A stretch of 64,000 nt of DNA, from the NCBI RefSeq assembly GCF_028743495.1, contig NZ_CP117968.1. One strand, given 5' to 3'. Below, piece by piece: positions 26,561 through 36,700 of the stretch. The notes under the pieces were generated by a model. That model searched no databases. It saw only the letters and a list, made by a program, of their open reading frames with translations, and was not told the DNA's origin. Origin of the DNA: Allobacillus halotolerans. GTDB taxonomy: Bacteria; Bacillota; Bacilli; Bacillales; Alkalibacillaceae. The first letter of the stretch is position 1. Each line of letters begins with the position of its first letter. The position numbers and the translations under genes are program-made.

Positions 26561-27289
26561 ATGTCGACACCAAAATACAAACGAATTGTACTAAAATTAA
26601 GTGGTGAAGCATTAAGTGGAGAAAAAGGTAGTGGCATTGATCCAACGTTTATCAAATCAATAGCCCAACAAATAAAAGAAATTCATGATTTAGGTATAGA
26701 AATTGCCATTGTCGTTGGCGGAGGAAACCTTTGGCGTGGTAAGATAGGTAGTGAAGTTGGAATGGACCGTGCAAATGCCGATTATATGGGCATGTTGGCG
26801 ACAGTCATGAATTCACTGGCCTTGCAAGACAGTTTAGAGAACTTCGATGTCCAAACACGTGTCCAAACCTCCATTGAAATGAGACAAGTTGCAGAGCCTT
26901 ATATTCGCAGAAAAGCAATGCGACATTTGGAGAAAAAGCGTGTGGTAATCTTTGCTGGAGGTACCGGGAATCCATACTTTTCTACAGACACAACGGCAGC
27001 CTTACGAGCAGCAGAAATTGAAGCAGATGTCATTTTAATGGCAAAAAACAATGTAGATGGTGTCTATTCCGCTGATCCGAAAATGGATCAAGAGGCAATG
27101 AAGTTCAGTGAGTTATCCTATTTGGATATCTTGAACAAAGGGCTTGCGGTCATGGATTCTACAGCGACTTCATTATGTATGGATAATAATATTTCATTAA
27201 TTGTATTTTCCATCATGGAAAAAGGAAATATCAAACGCGTATTATTAGGAGAAGACATCGGTACAGTAATTAGGAGGAAATATTCATGA
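26561..27289 (+). CDS. pyrH: UMP kinase
   Basis: A 242 aa UMP kinase of the amino acid kinase fold, making UDP from UMP and ATP. Visible motifs are KLSGEAL (N-terminal), IVVGGGNLWRG, DYMGMLATVMNSLALQD, and FAGGTGNPYFSTDTTAALRA. The start is ATG 26561 with GGAGG at 26551-26555; the upstream TTG/ATG in the same frame overlap the ribosome site. Its stop overlaps the frr start (ATGAG). Confidence 0.97.
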   Translation: MSTPKYKRIVLKLSGEALSGEKGSGIDPTFIKSIAQQIKEIHDLGIEIAIVVGGGNLWRGKIGSEVGMDRANADYMGMLATVMNSLALQDSLENFDVQTRVQTSIEMRQVAEPYIRRKAMRHLEKKRVVIFAGGTGNPYFSTDTTAALRAAEIEADVILMAKNNVDGVYSADPKMDQEAMKFSELSYLDILNKGLAVMDSTATSLCMDNNISLIVFSIMEKGNIKRVLLGEDIGTVIRRKYS

Positions 27290-27843
27290 GTCAATCAATC
27301 ATTAATGACACAAAAACAAAAATGAATGATGCTGTTAAAGCTTTTAGTAGACAACTGGCTACAGTTCGAGCAGGTCGTGCCAACCCGGCCATTTTGGATA
27401 CGGTGTATGTGAATTATTATGGTGCCAACACGCCGTTGAATCAATTAGCGACAATTTCAGCACCAGAAGCACGCTTACTTGTCGTCACGCCATTTGATAA
27501 ATCATCGATCGGTGATGTCGAAAAGGGTATTCTGAAAGCAGACTTAGGATTGACACCAAATAATGACGGAAATGTCATTCGAATCAATATTCCTGCATTG
27601 ACAGAAGAAAGAAGAAAAGAATTGGTGAAAGTTTCACGGAAATATGCTGAAGAAGCTCGTGTTCAAGTCAGAAATATTCGACGTGAAGCTAACGACCAAC
27701 TGAAAAAACAAGAAAAAGATAGCGAAATTACTGAAGATGAACTACGTGCTAATCAAGATGAAGTTCAAAAAATCACTGATAATAGTATCGGTGAAATTGA
27801 CTCTAGTTTAGAAGCAAAAGAAAAAGAAATTTTAGAAGTGTAA
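27286..27843 (+). CDS. frr: Ribosome recycling factor
   Basis: A 185 aa RRF that, with EF-G, splits post-termination ribosomes. VRAGRANPAILDTVYVNYYG, TPLNQLATISAPEARLLVV and the C-terminal KEKEILEV are diagnostic. It overlaps pyrH by 4 bases, with TTAGGAGG inside the pyrH 3' end as ribosome site. Confidence 0.98.
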   Translation: MSQSIINDTKTKMNDAVKAFSRQLATVRAGRANPAILDTVYVNYYGANTPLNQLATISAPEARLLVVTPFDKSSIGDVEKGILKADLGLTPNNDGNVIRINIPALTEERRKELVKVSRKYAEEARVQVRNIRREANDQLKKQEKDSEITEDELRANQDEVQKITDNSIGEIDSSLEAKEKEILEV

Positions 27844-27867
27844 TTAGCTTCTCGCATGATTAACATA

Positions 27868-27902
27868 AGCTTTCGCTGTGTGAAGCGAAAGCTAAATTTT
27901 TC
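27868..27902 (+). terminator. Probable terminator between frr and uppS
   Basis: AGCTTTCGCT (27868-27877) pairs perfectly with AGCGAAAGCT (27884-27893), loop 6, then AAATTTTTCT. The T-tract is offset by three A, so termination may be partial. Confidence 0.65.
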
Positions 27903-27933
27903 TATATACTCTTTTACTTAGTGAGGGATTGGT

Positions 27934-28683
27934 ATGTTTACTCGGTCGAAAGAAAAGCAATCCGTTCAAAAAGAAATCGATCCATCCAATTTACCGGAAC
28001 ATATTGCCATTATCATGGACGGAAATGGACGGTGGGCAAAAAAGAGGGGATTGCCTCGGATTGCCGGACATCGGGAAGGAATGAAAACCATCCAAAAGGT
28101 GGTTGAACGTGCCGTTGAACTAGATCTTAAAGCGTTAACATTGTATGCTTTTTCCACTGAGAATTGGAAAAGACCAATGAATGAAGTGGAGTTTATTATG
28201 AAACTTCCCTCTCAGTTTTTGGACACTTACTTACCAGATTTAGTAAAGAACAATGTGAAAGTAACAACGATTGGCGACTTTGACGCCTTGCCTAAATATA
28301 CAAAAGAAGCAGTCAGTTATTCTGTAAAAAAAACAGAGAATAACACAGGATTGATCCTTAACTTCGCAATTAATTATGGCAGTCGCAAAGAAATATTAGA
28401 TGCTGTGAAGCAAATTTGCTTGGATTATCAGGAAGGTCAAATGGACCTTGATGATCTGGATGAAAAAGCGTTTTCAAATTATTTGACCACAAATTCGTTG
28501 AGTGATCCCGATTTGGTTATTCGTACAAGTGGTGAACAACGCATTAGCAATTACTTGTTATGGCAAATCGCCTATTCAGAATTTTATTTTACAGAAAAAC
28601 TTTGGCCAGATTTTAATCAAAAAGCCTTGGATATGGCTATTTTAGCTTATCAAGACCGTAAGAGAAGGTTTGGTGGGTTATAG
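27934..28683 (+). CDS. uppS: Undecaprenyl diphosphate synthase (cis-prenyltransferase)
   Basis: A 249 aa enzyme that condenses isopentenyl diphosphate onto farnesyl diphosphate to make the C55 lipid carrier for cell wall synthesis. HIAIIMDGNGRWAKKRGLPR holds the catalytic Asp (Asp29); TLYAFSTENWKRP and the C-terminal DLVIRTSGEQRISNYLLWQ are family signatures. The start is ATG 27934 after GTGAGGGATTGGT. The end lies 19 bases before cdsA. Confidence 0.97.
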   Translation: MFTRSKEKQSVQKEIDPSNLPEHIAIIMDGNGRWAKKRGLPRIAGHREGMKTIQKVVERAVELDLKALTLYAFSTENWKRPMNEVEFIMKLPSQFLDTYLPDLVKNNVKVTTIGDFDALPKYTKEAVSYSVKKTENNTGLILNFAINYGSRKEILDAVKQICLDYQEGQMDLDDLDEKAFSNYLTTNSLSDPDLVIRTSGEQRISNYLLWQIAYSEFYFTEKLWPDFNQKALDMAILAYQDRKRRFGGL

Positions 28684-28702
28684 GCAGTTAGGTGGATGTA
28701 TA

Positions 28703-29491
28703 ATGAAAGAAAGAATAATTACCGCAATTATCGGATTGATTTTATTTATTCCGCTTGTCCTATTCGGAGAGTGGCCATTTGTTGTTATGGTGTTTCTATT
28801 AGCAACCATCGCTTTTTTTGAGTTGATGAGAATGAATAATGTACCTTTCAATTCCTTTCCTGCAATCGTCGGAGTGGTTATGCTATGGTTGCTTTTATGT
28901 GATGAAAAGGTTTTGCCATTTGCAGAACGAATTCCTTTAAGCCGTATAGAAATCATCTTTTTAGCTTTTCTGTTATTATTGGCTTATACGGTTATCGTCA
29001 AAAACAAATTTACATTTAATGGTGTTTCGTACGTACTGACTTCTGCACTATACATAGGGATTGGGTTTTCATACTTTATTGAAACACGCTATGACGGTTT
29101 GGAATATGTTGTCTTTGTGTTAGTTGTCATTTGGTTAACAGATACAGGGGCATTCTTTACCGGTAAGTTCCTTGGTAAAAATAAACTGTGGCCGGCAATC
29201 AGTCCAAAGAAAACGATTGAAGGCTTTTTTGGTGGCGTGATCATCTCCGTTATTGCTGTATTGATTCTACAATCTATTACAACCATTCATGATAATTTAT
29301 TAATCTTACTACTAGTCACTATATTTGCCTCAATTACAGCACAAATCGGTGACTTGGTTGAATCTGCTTTAAAGAGACATATGGGAGTCAAGGATTCAGG
29401 GCAGATACTACCTGGTCATGGCGGCATCCTCGATCGCTTCGATAGCTTGATCTTTATGGTGCCATTTTTACACTTCATACACTTTTTTTAA
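28703..29491 (+). CDS. cdsA: Phosphatidate cytidylyltransferase
   Basis: A 262 aa polytopic membrane enzyme making CDP-diacylglycerol from CTP and phosphatidate. It has about seven to eight hydrophobic helices and the C-terminal signature KDSGQILPGHGGILDRFDSL. WLTDTGAFFTGKFLGKNKLW and SPKKTIEGFFGG are also conserved. The start is ATG 28703, with AGGTGG at 28690-28695; the longer frame overlapping uppS is less likely. Confidence 0.96.
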   Translation: MKERIITAIIGLILFIPLVLFGEWPFVVMVFLLATIAFFELMRMNNVPFNSFPAIVGVVMLWLLLCDEKVLPFAERIPLSRIEIIFLAFLLLLAYTVIVKNKFTFNGVSYVLTSALYIGIGFSYFIETRYDGLEYVVFVLVVIWLTDTGAFFTGKFLGKNKLWPAISPKKTIEGFFGGVIISVIAVLILQSITTIHDNLLILLLVTIFASITAQIGDLVESALKRHMGVKDSGQILPGHGGILDRFDSLIFMVPFLHFIHFF

Positions 29492-29523
29492 TTGAACGAA
29501 CTTGATAAGTTGAGGGTTGTATA

Positions 29524-30669
29524 ATGAAAAACATTACATTATTAGGTGGGACAGGTTCAATTGGTGAACAAACTGTCGAAGTGATTGAACAGCTTCCGGA
29601 TTATCGATTATTTGCCTTTGCTTTTGGAAAGCGTGTAGACAAAGCACTTGAGTTGGTAGAAAGATTAAAACCAGAATGGATTATCGCTGGTGATCGGAAA
29701 GCCAAACAAGAAATTGAAAAAAAGATTTCTTTTCAAGCGAAAATATCTTATGGAATGGAAGCTTTATGCGAAGTTGCTGCCCATGAACAGACGGATATGG
29801 TTGTCAATGCACTACTCGGAAGCATCGGACTTAAACCGACTTTGGATGCAATTCGTGCCCGAAAACAAATCGCTTTTGCCAATAAAGAGACGTTAGTCAC
29901 TGCTGGGCATATAGTGATGGAAGAAGCGAAGAAGTATGGTGTGGATTTACTGCCTGTGGACAGTGAACACGCAGCCATTCACCAGTGCTTGCGTGGAGAA
30001 AAGCAAGACCAACTTAATCGTTTAATCATCACTGCTTCTGGCGGTAGCTTTCGGGATTATTCACGTGATGAATTGATCGGTGTCAAAAAAGAAGATGCAT
30101 TAAAGCATCCGAATTGGGATATGGGTGCAAAAATCACGATTGATTCGGCTACAATGATGAATAAAGGATTAGAAGTCATTGAAGCTCATTGGTTGTTTCA
30201 GGTACCCTATCAGAAGATTGATGTGCTCATGCATAAAGAAAGTGTCATTCATTCGATGGTTGAGTTCAACGATTTAAGTGTAATGGCACAACTAGGGACT
30301 CCAGACATGCGGATACCGATCCAATATGCATTGACTTATCCCAATCGAGAAAAATTTGCGTTAAGTGAAGGATTAGATTTATTGAAGTTTCAAAAGCTTC
30401 ATTTTAATGAGCTGAGCTTCGAACGATTCCCTTGTTTACGAATGGCTTATGAAGCTGGAAAAACAGGCGGAAGTGCACCGACTGTTTTAAATGCGGCCAA
30501 TGAAGTAGCTGTCCAATTATTTTTGGACGACAAGATAACCTTTTTGGACATTGAGCAACTCATAGAAGACGAATTACAGAAACATCAAGTAATTGAGCAA
30601 CCTGATTTGGAAACAATTCTTGCTGTTGACCAAGATACGAGAAAACGCATTTTGAGTGTTTACTCGTAA
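29524..30669 (+). CDS. dxr: 1-deoxy-D-xylulose 5-phosphate reductoisomerase
   Basis: A 381 aa NADPH-dependent enzyme, second step of the MEP isoprenoid pathway. The NADPH site LLGGTGSIGEQTVEVI is at the N-terminus; ANKETLVTAG, LPVDSEHAAIHQCL (metal and substrate ligands) and HPNWDMGAKITIDSATMMNK follow. It supplies isoprenoid precursors used by UppS in the same cluster. Confidence 0.98.
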   Translation: MKNITLLGGTGSIGEQTVEVIEQLPDYRLFAFAFGKRVDKALELVERLKPEWIIAGDRKAKQEIEKKISFQAKISYGMEALCEVAAHEQTDMVVNALLGSIGLKPTLDAIRARKQIAFANKETLVTAGHIVMEEAKKYGVDLLPVDSEHAAIHQCLRGEKQDQLNRLIITASGGSFRDYSRDELIGVKKEDALKHPNWDMGAKITIDSATMMNKGLEVIEAHWLFQVPYQKIDVLMHKESVIHSMVEFNDLSVMAQLGTPDMRIPIQYALTYPNREKFALSEGLDLLKFQKLHFNELSFERFPCLRMAYEAGKTGGSAPTVLNAANEVAVQLFLDDKITFLDIEQLIEDELQKHQVIEQPDLETILAVDQDTRKRILSVYS

Positions 30670-30685
30670 AGGAAGGTGCTAATGA

Positions 30686-31945
30686 ATGAATACGATCATT
30701 GCCTTTATATTTATGTTCGGTTTGTTGGTTTTTATCCATGAATTAGGACATCTGATCTTCGCCAAGCGTGCCGGAATGCTTGCAAGGGAATTCGCAATTG
30801 GCTTTGGTCCGAAAATCTTCTCTCATCGAAAAGATGAAACATTGTATACGATTCGAATGTTACCAATCGGTGGGTATGTGCGTGTTGCCGGGGACGATCC
30901 AGAAATTGTGGAATTGAAACCAGGTTATCATATCGGCATTGAATTCAATGAGCAAAACAAAGTGAACAAAATCATCGTCAATAATAAATCGAACCATCCC
31001 AATGCGAAGGTGGTCGAAGTCGAACAAATTGATCTTGATCATGATTTGACACTTCTTTGCCATGATCTCAATACAGAAGAAAGACAACAGTACGATATTG
31101 ACCGAAAAGCTTTGTTTGTCATGGACGAAAAAGAAACTTTGATTGCTCCATACGATCGTCAATTCGGTTCAAAGTCAGTTGGAAAGAAAGCAATGCAAGT
31201 ATTTGCTGGTCCATTGATGAACTTCTTGCTCGCTATCGCCATATTTTGGGGACTTGGTTTTATTCAGGGAGTACCTGTTGAAGAGGCGTCATTAGGTAGT
31301 GTGCAGGATGGTTCACCAGCAGAGCAAGCTGAATTGATGGAAGGAGATACCATCACTTCGATTGACGGCAAAGAAATTAATGATTGGACAGAATTCGTTC
31401 TTTATGTACAGGAGAGACCTGGAGAAGAAATCGCTTTGACCGCTGATCGGGATGGCCAAATGATTGAAGCTTCACTTGTCACCAATTCATTCGAGACAGA
31501 AACCGGTGAAATGATTGGTCGAATTGGTGTGAAGCGAGACTTCGATAAAGCACCATTAGAAGTGTTCAGTTATGGTTTTACTCAAGTTTATGAAATCGGC
31601 ACACTGATCCTAGATGCTCTAGGCATGCTTGTAACGGGTCAATTATCACTGGATGCTTTAGCAGGTCCTGTAGGTATTTATACGGCGACAGATGAAGTTG
31701 TCCAAACAGGAATCCTGAACTTCTTTATGTGGACAGCCATGCTCAGTATTAACTTAGGAATTGTAAATCTATTACCACTTCCAGCATTGGATGGCGGTCG
31801 TCTGATGTTCCTCGGCTATGAAGCAATTCGAGGTAAACCACTCGACCCACAAAAAGAAGGGATTTTCCACTTTATTGGCTTTGCTTTACTGATGTTATTA
31901 ATGATTGCTGTCACGTGGAATGACATTGAACGATTGTTTATGTAA
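30686..31945 (+). CDS. rasP: Intramembrane metalloprotease RasP (site-2 protease)
   Basis: A 419 aa zinc protease of the membrane. The active site HELGH is at residues 18-22 (FIHELGHLIFAKRAG), with the second zinc-site motif LPALDGGRL near 365; a PDZ domain lies at about 195-270. RasP cleaves anti-sigma factors such as RsiW and the division protein FtsL in B. subtilis. The loop of about 100 residues before the PDZ is longer than in proteobacterial RseP but normal for Bacilli. Confidence 0.96.
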   Translation: MNTIIAFIFMFGLLVFIHELGHLIFAKRAGMLAREFAIGFGPKIFSHRKDETLYTIRMLPIGGYVRVAGDDPEIVELKPGYHIGIEFNEQNKVNKIIVNNKSNHPNAKVVEVEQIDLDHDLTLLCHDLNTEERQQYDIDRKALFVMDEKETLIAPYDRQFGSKSVGKKAMQVFAGPLMNFLLAIAIFWGLGFIQGVPVEEASLGSVQDGSPAEQAELMEGDTITSIDGKEINDWTEFVLYVQERPGEEIALTADRDGQMIEASLVTNSFETETGEMIGRIGVKRDFDKAPLEVFSYGFTQVYEIGTLILDALGMLVTGQLSLDALAGPVGIYTATDEVVQTGILNFFMWTAMLSINLGIVNLLPLPALDGGRLMFLGYEAIRGKPLDPQKEGIFHFIGFALLMLLMIAVTWNDIERLFM

Positions 31946-31988
31946 ATGCGTCATGGCTTTACGGTATAATTAGATTGAGGTGAATGAA

Positions 31989-33695
31989 ATGAGACAAAGC
32001 AATTTGCTAATTCCGACTTTGCGGGAAGTTCCAAAAGAAGCTGAAATCAAAAGTCATCAATTGCTTTTAAAGGCAGGTTATATTCGTAAATTGGCATCAG
32101 GAGTCTATAATTTCTTGCCACTTGGTAAAAAAGTACTTCGGAAAGTTGAGAAAATCATCTTGGAGGAAATGAATCGATCCGGTGCGCAAGAGGTTCAAAT
32201 GCCGACCATACAACCAGCTGAAATTTGGGAAGCTACCGGTAGATGGTATACGATGGGCGGAGAATTAATGCGTTTGAAAGATCGTCACAACAGACCATTC
32301 GCGTTAGGAGCTACTCACGAAGAGGTAGTCACCACATTGGTCAAAGATGAAGTGACATCTTATAAAAAGTTACCTTTTACATTATATCAGATACAAAATA
32401 AGTTCAGAGATGAACAAAGACCTCGTTTTGGCTTATTGCGAGGCCGAGAGTTTTTAATGAAAGACGCATATTCTTTTCATGATAGTTTTGAATCTCTTGA
32501 CGAAACTTACCAAGCACTATATGATGCCTATTCGAGAATTTTCGATCGGTTGAATTTGAATTACCGTGCTGTAATCGCTGATTCTGGCGCAATGGGTGGT
32601 AAAGATACGCATGAATTTATGGTTCTTTCTGAAGTAGGGGAAGATATCATTGCTTATTCAGACACCTCGGACTATGCAGCAAATATTGAAATGGCTCCGG
32701 TAGCCGATCAAGGTGAGAAACCTGATGTGCAACCGAAAGAGTTGGAAAAGGTTGCCACACCAAATGTAAAAACGATGCAAGAAGTAGCTGATTATTTAGG
32801 ACACACATTGGCAATGGGCATGAAGGCCATAATGTTTAAAGTGGATGGCCAATTTGTTTTGGTTGTCATCAGAGGTGACCACGAAGTCAATGATGTGAAG
32901 TTAAAAAACCTATACAATGCAGATATTGTTGAGTTGGCAACGGAAGAAGAGACTCGTGAAACAGTCGGAGCTGGTTTTGGCTCGCTTGGCCCTGTAAAGT
33001 TGCCTGATGCAGTAGATGTCGTTGCAGATTATGCGGTTCAATATTTAGTGAATGCAACTTGTGGTGCAAACGAGGATGGTTATCACTTTAAAAATGTCCA
33101 ACCAGAAAGAGACTTCCATGTGAGTCATTATGCGGATTTGAGATTCATCCAAGAAGGTGACCCGTCTCCAGATGGACAAGGAACGATTGAATTTGCCAAA
33201 GGCATTGAAGTGGGTCATATTTTTAAACTAGGTACGCTTTATGCCGAAAAACTTGGTGCAGAATATCTTGATCATAACGGTAAATCTAAGCCATTTATCA
33301 TGGGATGTTATGGGATTGGTGTATCTCGTGCGCTTGCCGCGGTTGTGGAACAATTTGGTGATGAGAATGGTATGAACTGGCCGAAAGAGATCCGACCATT
33401 TGATATTCACTTGCTTAATTTAAATACAAAAAATGATGAACAAGTTGAATTGGCCGATCAACTATATAAACAATTGCAAGATGATGGTTTCGATGTCTTA
33501 TATGATGACCGAAAAGAACGGCCGGGTGTTAAATTTAACGACAGTGATTTAATTGGCATTCCTTATCGATTTGTTATCGGAAAAGGTGCCAGTGAAGGGT
33601 ATATTGAATTTAAACACCGTCAAACAGGTGAACAAAAAGATGTGAAGATTTCCGAGCTTACACAGTTCATCGAACAACTGAGGGAGAATGAATAG
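31989..33695 (+). CDS. proS: Prolyl-tRNA synthetase, bacterial type
   Basis: A 568 aa class II synthetase. MRQSNLLIPTLREVPKEAE, motif 2 (NKFRDEQRPRFGLLRGREF) and motif 3 (GCYGIGVSRALAAVVEQ) are clear; the insertion editing domain lies at about 225-390 and the anticodon domain at the C-terminus. The start is ATG 31989 with GAGGTG at 31978-31983; the upstream in-frame GTG lies on the ribosome site. Confidence 0.97.
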   Translation: MRQSNLLIPTLREVPKEAEIKSHQLLLKAGYIRKLASGVYNFLPLGKKVLRKVEKIILEEMNRSGAQEVQMPTIQPAEIWEATGRWYTMGGELMRLKDRHNRPFALGATHEEVVTTLVKDEVTSYKKLPFTLYQIQNKFRDEQRPRFGLLRGREFLMKDAYSFHDSFESLDETYQALYDAYSRIFDRLNLNYRAVIADSGAMGGKDTHEFMVLSEVGEDIIAYSDTSDYAANIEMAPVADQGEKPDVQPKELEKVATPNVKTMQEVADYLGHTLAMGMKAIMFKVDGQFVLVVIRGDHEVNDVKLKNLYNADIVELATEEETRETVGAGFGSLGPVKLPDAVDVVADYAVQYLVNATCGANEDGYHFKNVQPERDFHVSHYADLRFIQEGDPSPDGQGTIEFAKGIEVGHIFKLGTLYAEKLGAEYLDHNGKSKPFIMGCYGIGVSRALAAVVEQFGDENGMNWPKEIRPFDIHLLNLNTKNDEQVELADQLYKQLQDDGFDVLYDDRKERPGVKFNDSDLIGIPYRFVIGKGASEGYIEFKHRQTGEQKDVKISELTQFIEQLRENE

Positions 33696-33710
33696 GTATC
33701 AAGTAAACAG

Positions 33711-33737
33711 GACCCTTGTCAATTTATGGCAGGGGTC
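33711..33737 (+). other. Hairpin between proS and polC
   Basis: GACCCTTG (33711-33718) pairs with CAGGGGTC (33730-33737), with one G-T pair and an 11-base loop. No T-tract follows, so it is more likely a processing or stability element than a terminator. Confidence 0.4.
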
Positions 33738-33768
33738 TAAATGAATTATAAAGGGTGAGGGGAAAGGT

Positions 33769-36700
33769 ATGGACAACTTTTCAAAAGAGCGACTACAGCT
33801 ATTGATTGAACAAATCCAATTGCCTGAGACGATTGTTCATGAATATTTTTCAGAAACAACTTTACAGAAACTGACCGTCTTTAAAGAAACGAAAACATGG
33901 CAATTTCAATTACATAATCCAAAGCCCTTTCCGTGCGAAGTCATTGAAGTTTTTTCGTTAAAGCTTCGGGAGGCTTTTCAACATATCGCGGAAGTCAATT
34001 TCATGGTGACAACTGAACAGAGTGAGTTGGAAGAAAAAGAAATCATAAATTATTGGAATTTATTTATATCCTCCATCGATGATCTCTTTCCGGCGTATAA
34101 AGATTTTGTCCATTCTCAACAACCACAGTTGAAAGGCAATGTTATTCTTCTTTGTGCACGAAATCAGATGGAAGCCAGTGCAATCCAAAAGAAACTCTCG
34201 CCATTGCTTAAATCTTTTTGCCAGCAATATGGCTTAAAAAATTACCAGCTTGATATGGAGATTATCCAAAACGACGAGGAAATCGAACAGTTCCAGCAGG
34301 AGAAACAGCAGGAAGAACGTACGTTGATTGAAAAAGCCATTCGGGATCAAGAAGAAAAAGCGAAACAAACTATTGCGGCGGAACCTTCCAATGCTCCGGT
34401 TAAACTTGGACAGACGATTCAAGAGGAACCGATTGAAATGCAGCATATTATCGAAGAAGAAATGCGCCTGGCCATTCAAGGCTATGTATTCGATGTCGAT
34501 ATTCGGAATTTACGGTCGGGTCGTGATTTGTTGATCATCAGCGTGACAGACTACACAGACTCACTTCAAATTAAAATGTTTTCTCGTGGAGAAGAACAAA
34601 AAGAAGAATTTAAAAAGCTACAGCCTGGTATGTGGATCAAAGCACGTGGTGGAATCCAAACAGATAACTATACACATGAACTTGTCATGATGGGTACAGA
34701 TCTTGTTGAAATCAAGCCAAAAGTCAGGCAAGATATTATGGATGATAAGCGTGTGGAATTGCATGCGCATACAGCCATGAGTCAAATGGATGCGACTGTA
34801 TCAGCTGAACGTCTCATTAAGCAAGCAGCTGATTGGGGTCATTCAGCAATTGCAATTACGGACCATGCTGTCGTACAATCTTTCCCGGAAGCCTACAATG
34901 CCAGCAAGAAACATGGCATCAAAGTATTATACGGCCTTGAGGCCAACTTGGTTGACGATGGCGTGCCGATTGCTTATAACGAACAAGCGATTGACTTGGA
35001 TCATGCGAATTATATTGTGTTTGACGTTGAAACAACGGGTCTATCTGCTAACTTCGACAAGATTATCGAATTGGCTGCCGTCAAGGTACATCAAGGTGAA
35101 ATTGTCGATCGCTTTGAGCGATTCGCAAATCCACATCAAAAGCTAAGTGATACAACGATTAATTTAACTGGGATTACAGACGATATGGTTCAAGATGCAC
35201 CGGAAATTGAGGAAGTAATGAAAGATTTCCATCAGTGGTGTGAACAAGATATATTGGTCGCACATAATGCTAGTTTTGATATCGGGTTCATTAATGCAGC
35301 CTATCAACGAATGGGAATTGAAAAGGTAACGAATCCAGTAATCGATACATTAGAATTGGCCAGATTTTTATTACCTGACTTAAAAAATCATCGATTAAAT
35401 ACGTTGTGTAAGTTTTTAAATATTGAATTAACACAGCACCACCGTGCGATTTACGATGCGGAAGCGACAGGGTATATGCTTGTCAGTTTATTGAAGATGG
35501 CAAAAGAAAAAGAGATTTTGAATCATAATGAGCTGAACCGTTATGTTGGTGAAGGAGACGCATATAAGCGCTCCCGTCCGTCTCACGCTACATTAATTGC
35601 TCAGACACAAGAAGGACTAAAAAATCTATTCAAACTAGTTTCAATGGCTCATATCGATTACTTTTATCGACAGCCTCGAATTCCTCGTTCCAAGCTGAAT
35701 AAGTTTCGCGAGGGGATACTAGTCGGTTCAGGGTGTGATCAAGGAGAGCTATTCGATACGGTTGCACTAAAATCAAAAGATGAAGCAGAGAAAGTGGCTG
35801 AATTCTATGATTTCATTGAAATTCAACCACCGAGCAATTATGCACATCTAATTGAGAAAGAACAAGCTCATTCAATGGGCCATATTAAACAAATGCTGAA
35901 AACAATTGTCGAAATCGGAGAAAAACAACAAAAGACAGTTGTCGCTACAGGTAATGTTCATTACATTGAACCACATGAAAAACAGTACCGAAAAATTTTG
36001 ATTGCATCTCAAAGTGGGAATCCGTTGAATCGTCAAACACAACCGGATGTTCACTTCCGTACAACGGATGAAATGCTAGAGCTTTTTGATTTTCTCGGTG
36101 AAGAAAAAGCTACAGAAGTGGTCATTACGAATACGAATGCCATAGCAGACCAAATTGAAGACATTAAGCCGATTAAAGATGACTTGTATACACCGAATAT
36201 CGAAGGCGCCGATGATGAGATCAGACAAATGTGTTATGACCGTGCAAAAAGTATTTACGGAGATGACTTGCCTGAAATTGTAACAAGCCGCTTAGAAAAA
36301 GAACTAACAAGTATTATCGATAATGGGTTCTCAGTAATTTATTTGATTTCCCAAAAACTCGTTAAAAAATCATTGGATGACGGCTACTTAGTTGGTTCAA
36401 GGGGTTCTGTTGGTTCATCATTCGTTGCTACGATGACCGAGATTACAGAAGTTAATCCTCTGCCACCGCATTACGCATGTCCGAATTGTAAGAATCATGA
36501 ATTTTACACAGATGGCTCGGTAGCTTCAGGATTTGACTTACCCGAAAAAGATTGTCCAGCATGTGGTACAGCTTATCACCGTGATGGTCAAGACATTCCT
36601 TTTGAAACGTTTTTAGGTTTTGAAGGTGATAAAGTCCCTGATATTGATTTGAACTTCTCTGGTGACTATCAACCGAGGGCACACCATTATACAAAAGTAT

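Noticed and set aside
31965..31970. TATAAT before proS
   Set aside because: No -35 at 16-18 bases and no TGn extension; it is also very close to the ribosome site, so it is not a reliable promoter.
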